Assembly (NCBI GenBank): GCA_025455665.1
Contig: JALOMC010000060.1
Location: forward strand, 1 to 9,736
Length of the DNA stretch: 9,736 nt
Direction of reading: 5' to 3'
Source: Chitinophagaceae bacterium
GTDB taxonomy: Bacteria > Bacteroidota > Bacteroidia > Chitinophagales > Chitinophagaceae
In this document: positions 7,501-9,736 of the stretch, one piece after another
How the letters are laid out: the number at the start of each line of letters is the position of its first letter
Numbering within the stretch: the first letter of the stretch is position 1
Made by a program: the position numbers and the translations under genes
Notes under the pieces: model-generated
The model's database searches: none
Told to the model about the DNA's origin: nothing
Seen by the model: only the letters and a program-made list of their open reading frames with translations

Positions 7501-9736
7501 TTGGCAATGCCGAAGTACACCGGCTGTGTATGCAGGTCTACCTGGCTCACCCGGCTTACCGGTCGGCCGGTTTCGTCGAAGACGGTGGTGAAGAAACGGG
7601 CTTCGAGCAGGCCGGTCGCCTTGTACACATCGGGTACAGTAAACAGCACCTGGGCGGTACCGGCATCGTTGGTGCTGCCTTCATTCATCAGATTGTCGTA
7701 TATGCTGCGCCGCTCATCGATTGCGAAGCTGAAACGGTTGTAGCGCTTTGGTGCCAGCTGCTTGCGCCGCACCTGTATTTCGCACTCATACTTGCGGCCG
7801 GCTGCCGGCGGACCAAAATAATTGGTAGCCTGAATGGCCAGCTTTACCGCCTCGCCCGGCATTGCGCTGGCCTTATCGGGGGTCGCCTGCAGCTTTATTC
7901 TGTCGGGCATAAAGGCTTCTACCCGCATGGTTTTGCTGGCCAGCAAAATGTCATTGCCATTGTACAGTTCTACCACGTACGAGCCCGTAAGTGCCGAAGC
8001 CGACAAGGCCACGTTTGCCTCCACGGCTCCTTCGCTATTCAAATTCTTGCGCAGTGTGGTAAGCTCCTTGCCATTCGGCATCAGCACCTTTATTTTCACC
8101 GGCAGGCTACCGGGGCTTTTCCAGCTGCGGTCGCGTACAATGGCCGCCAGGTTCATTTGCTCGCCCGGCCGGTAAATATCACGTTCGGCATACACAAAGG
8201 CATCGAGGCCCGTGCTGTTCATGCGCTTGCCACCCACTTCAAACCGCGATGTATTGACACCGGTATTATGAAATGGCAGGTAGTTGAAATCGGCACCGGT
8301 TTTAGCAATGATCATGGCTGGCTTGAAGCCGGCAAACTCCTGCCTTACCAGCGGTATTTCGGCCACGCCTTCGGCATTGGTGCTACCCTTGCCCAGCAGC
8401 TGATTATTGGCACCATACACGGTGATGCTGGCATTGCTGATGGCGGCGGCCGTTTGAATGCTGTTGGCAAAAACAAACACTTTATCGGCTCCCTGACGGG
8501 CTATCAGGCCAATATCGCTGAGAGCTATAAAGCGGCTATCGCTGATCCAGTAATCGTCGGTGCTCCTGATTTTGAGGTGATAAATTCCATTCAGGTCACT
8601 CAGCCGGTCGGCCAGATTAAACTGGAATAAGCGGCTATTGCCGAGGCGTGGCAAACTACGGGTGTCTATTTCGGCTTCGTACACCACATCGCCCATCACG
8701 GCATTGCCTTCGCCTTCGTAGTAGTAATCTTCACTGTCTGCATTTTTCTCTTTCGGGTAGTAGCCGTAGCGATGTGCTGCCAGCAGGTTGCTCTCAAAAA
8801 TTTTCGACACTATCACTTTTACCCGCGGCACGTTGCTGATGCGCACTTCAATGTTGCGGGCCCCGTTTTTGCCGAGGTATACACTTTGCCCGCTGGCAAA
8901 ACTTACGTTGGGTTCCAGCTTGCCAAAAGCCACGCTGCTGCTGTATTCTTCTTTCAGTACACCACCAATGCTGCCTTTCAGCCCTTTGGCAAAAGAGATG
9001 CTGTAACTGTTTTCTACCCCAAACTGATCGCTGCTGATGAGCAGGCCATCTTCAGTGATTTCGGTACTAAACCGCACGGCCGGTGCTATACGAATAAGCG
9101 ATGCAAAAGCAGCGGGCATCAATGGTTGACTCGTTTTTACCGAAATGGTACCGGTCACACCATCGTGCTCGGCCGATAGCTCATTGATGCTAAGCACGAA
9201 GGGCGAGGTCAAAATACTTTCGTACTCCGCTACCGCCGGCAGGCCATTGGTACCTCCTGCCGGTACCAGCCCTTTGCCTGCATTAAATTGTAGTTTGTAG
9301 TCGCGGTCTTCCAGGCGCATTTGCGACAGCCGCACCGTCATTTTTTCCTGCGTACTCACGGTCAGCAGCTCGTAGGCTTGTTGTTGGCCATCTACCAGCG
9401 TTGCCAGTTTATCCTGTAGCTGCTTCGGATCAACCGGATAGTTGAAAAACAAATCGATTTGTGCCAGCGTGGCGTTGCTGCCTTCGGCACGGGTCCAATA
9501 GGCGTGGCTGCTTTCCAGTCGCAGGTCGGGTGTTTTAAATGAGAGATCATCCCCGCCTTTGATGGCACCAAAGCGGCTGCCTTTGAGCAGCAGCTTGCTC
9601 AATCGGGCCCGGTAGCTGGTGGCAGGCTGCAGCGGTCCCGCCGGCGAAAACACCAGCTGATTGCGCCCCTCCCACCTGAACTGGCCGCGAATGGCCGGCT
9701 CAAACTCCACATACGCGGTACTGTCCCATCGGTTCA
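4521..9736 (-). CDS. Bacterial alpha-2-macroglobulin-like protein (5' end missing)
   Basis: The frame is open from the right edge to TAG at 4523-4521, over 1,730 residues, with the true N-terminus and any signal peptide outside the window. Residues are counted here from the GTG codon at 9710, which is only a reference point; eight more in-frame codons precede it, so it is not the real start. Bacterial alpha-2-macroglobulins are periplasmic, usually lipid-anchored, multi-domain protease traps: cleavage of a bait region exposes a thioester that covalently captures the protease. Visible order: N-terminal macroglobulin/Ig-like domains (EPAIRGQFRWEGRNQLVFSP near the edge), an MG2-type domain starting AFVYAERDIYRPGEQMNLAA (504-523), the bait-region-type domain (about 857-1000, LDKESYSNGETVRALFKAPF), an A2M domain (about 1060-1150), the thioester motif GCTEQ (1272-1276, C1273 and Q1276), an alpha-helical thioester domain to about 1560, and a C-terminal domain with VVTDLLPAGFEIENP (1636-1650) ending YNGEYHSYNGAGTVRVIR. 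The pbpC gene often linked to this family is not downstream; it could lie beyond the right edge. Confidence 0.95.
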   Translation of the reverse strand, partial: NRWDSTAYVEFEPAIRGQFRWEGRNQLVFSPAGPLQPATSYRARLSKLLLKGSRFGAIKGGDDLSFKTPDLRLESSHAYWTRAEGSNATLAQIDLFFNYPVDPKQLQDKLATLVDGQQQAYELLTVSTQEKMTVRLSQMRLEDRDYKLQFNAGKGLVPAGGTNGLPAVAEYESILTSPFVLSINELSAEHDGVTGTISVKTSQPLMPAAFASLIRIAPAVRFSTEITEDGLLISSDQFGVENSYSISFAKGLKGSIGGVLKEEYSSSVAFGKLEPNVSFASGQSVYLGKNGARNIEVRISNVPRVKVIVSKIFESNLLAAHRYGYYPKEKNADSEDYYYEGEGNAVMGDVVYEAEIDTRSLPRLGNSRLFQFNLADRLSDLNGIYHLKIRSTDDYWISDSRFIALSDIGLIARQGADKVFVFANSIQTAAAISNASITVYGANNQLLGKGSTNAEGVAEIPLVRQEFAGFKPAMIIAKTGADFNYLPFHNTGVNTSRFEVGGKRMNSTGLDAFVYAERDIYRPGEQMNLAAIVRDRSWKSPGSLPVKIKVLMPNGKELTTLRKNLNSEGAVEANVALSASALTGSYVVELYNGNDILLASKTMRVEAFMPDRIKLQATPDKASAMPGEAVKLAIQATNYFGPPAAGRKYECEIQVRRKQLAPKRYNRFSFAIDERRSIYDNLMNEGSTNDAGTAQVLFTVPDVYKATGLLEARFFTTVFDETGRPVSRVSQVDLHTQPVYFGIANGGYNYFPLRQPIRFPVIALNKAEQPTAAVAQVQVIKHEYRTVLSRAGSYFRYESYKDDKLLINTQQNISGEQSTFSFTPTTPGEYEVRLSLPGADSYVSQTFYSYGGWGNADAAFEVNREGHVDISLDKESYSNGETVRALFKAPFNGRLLVTVETDKVVQYRYVDVINRSATVDLKVDEAFLPNAYISATLFKPHGVSDMPLTVAHGYQNIKVTDADKQMKVAIGAATQVRSRTRQRVVVKAAPNALVSLAAVDNGVLAVSNFKTPDPYQYFFAQRALGVSGYDLYPLLFPELRRTTSSSGGDAEGSLDQRMNPMPDKRVKLLSYWSGLKQAGSNGEAVFEFDIPQFSGQVRLMAVAAKDNRFGGSEASMTVADPLVLSTALPRFLSPGDTVLMPLTVANTTGRAAAVTAKLLTEGGLRVVDAANASATVEGKREATLLFKLVAAPSIGTAKVRAEVSGLGEKFVEETDLSIRPAAPLQKMTGVLSLQANTSQAINIPVGDFMPGSLQYQLTLSRHPALQLGSQLQYLLSYPYGCTEQTISVAFPQLYFADLANMLRTSQGQNRTAVEHVQEAIRKIKMRQLYNGAITLWDGEGYENWWLTAYAAHFLLEAKKAGYEVDRSLLETMLGYLSLKLRNRHTVTYYYNRTLQRKIAPKEVAYSLYVLALAGRPNIAAMNYYKANQPELALDSRYLLATSYGLAGDKQRMKELMPSAFVGEEAVPATGGSFYSDIRDEALALNALLELEPNHPQVPVMAKHVADKLNKRSWYSTQEASFGLLAMGKIARRTNGSNATAQVLAGGKNVGTMSGAPLVLRQQQLGSPALQVVTKGSGTLYAWWQSSGISASGSYKEEDSYLKVRRSFYDRYGRPLSGNTFRQNDLIVVRISLEKAYSGNIDNIVVTDLLPAGFEIENPRIKELPGTEWIKDASQPDHLDIRDDRVHFFTNLSDRRVFYYSVRAVSPGQYKLGPVAADAMYNGEYHSYNGAGTVRVIR

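Noticed and set aside
7389..8630. Rightward 413-codon open frame antisense to the macroglobulin gene
   Set aside because: It lies entirely inside a well-supported coding sequence on the other strand, and its translation shows no recognisable domain; long antisense frames are expected in GC-rich coding DNA.
9708..9710. GTG as the start codon of the macroglobulin
   Set aside because: The frame stays open upstream to the window edge with family-like sequence (NRWDSTAY before it), and no signal peptide follows the GTG, so the true start is outside the window.

Overview
The window looks like ordinary chromosomal sequence from a member of the Bacteroidota, probably the Chitinophagaceae or a close relative. 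This rests on the protein families present (a Bacteroidota-like SNF2-type N-terminus, a large bacterial alpha-2-macroglobulin, a YdeI/OmdA protein), on the near absence of Shine-Dalgarno sequences before the starts, and on one exact match to the Bacteroidota -7 promoter element TAnnTTTG. No rRNA, tRNA, CRISPR array, insertion sequence, integrase or phage gene was seen.

Layout from left to right. A leftward gene (730 to beyond base 1) is cut by the left edge; its visible 243 residues resemble the N-terminal region of Bacteroidota SNF2-type helicases. A 324-base divergent intergenic region follows. Two rightward genes then overlap by four bases: a membrane fatty acid desaturase with three histidine boxes (1055-2095) and a small, probably lipid-anchored cyclophilin-type peptidyl-prolyl isomerase (2092-2676). 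They converge on a leftward block: a YdeI/OmdA-family protein (2713-3327), a MoxR-type AAA+ ATPase (3344-4318) just upstream of it, and a very large alpha-2-macroglobulin-like protein with an intact CTEQ thioester (4521 to beyond 9736, 5' end missing). The last gene fills more than half the window.

How the genes work together. The desaturase and isomerase are probably co-transcribed and translationally coupled. MoxR and the YdeI/OmdA gene are 16 bases apart on the same strand and probably form one transcript. Whether alpha-2-macroglobulin transcription continues into moxR is open, because a 197-base gap with a perfect 6-bp inverted repeat separates them. Three of the genes plausibly act at the envelope (desaturase, isomerase, macroglobulin), but nothing in the sequence proves a common pathway.

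I found no convincing evidence of a new system. The points most worth a second look are the MoxR gene that lacks its usual DUF58/VWA partners and is paired with YdeI/OmdA, the serine/glycine-rich candidate bait segment in the macroglobulin, and the dyad plus direct repeats in the divergent intergenic region.
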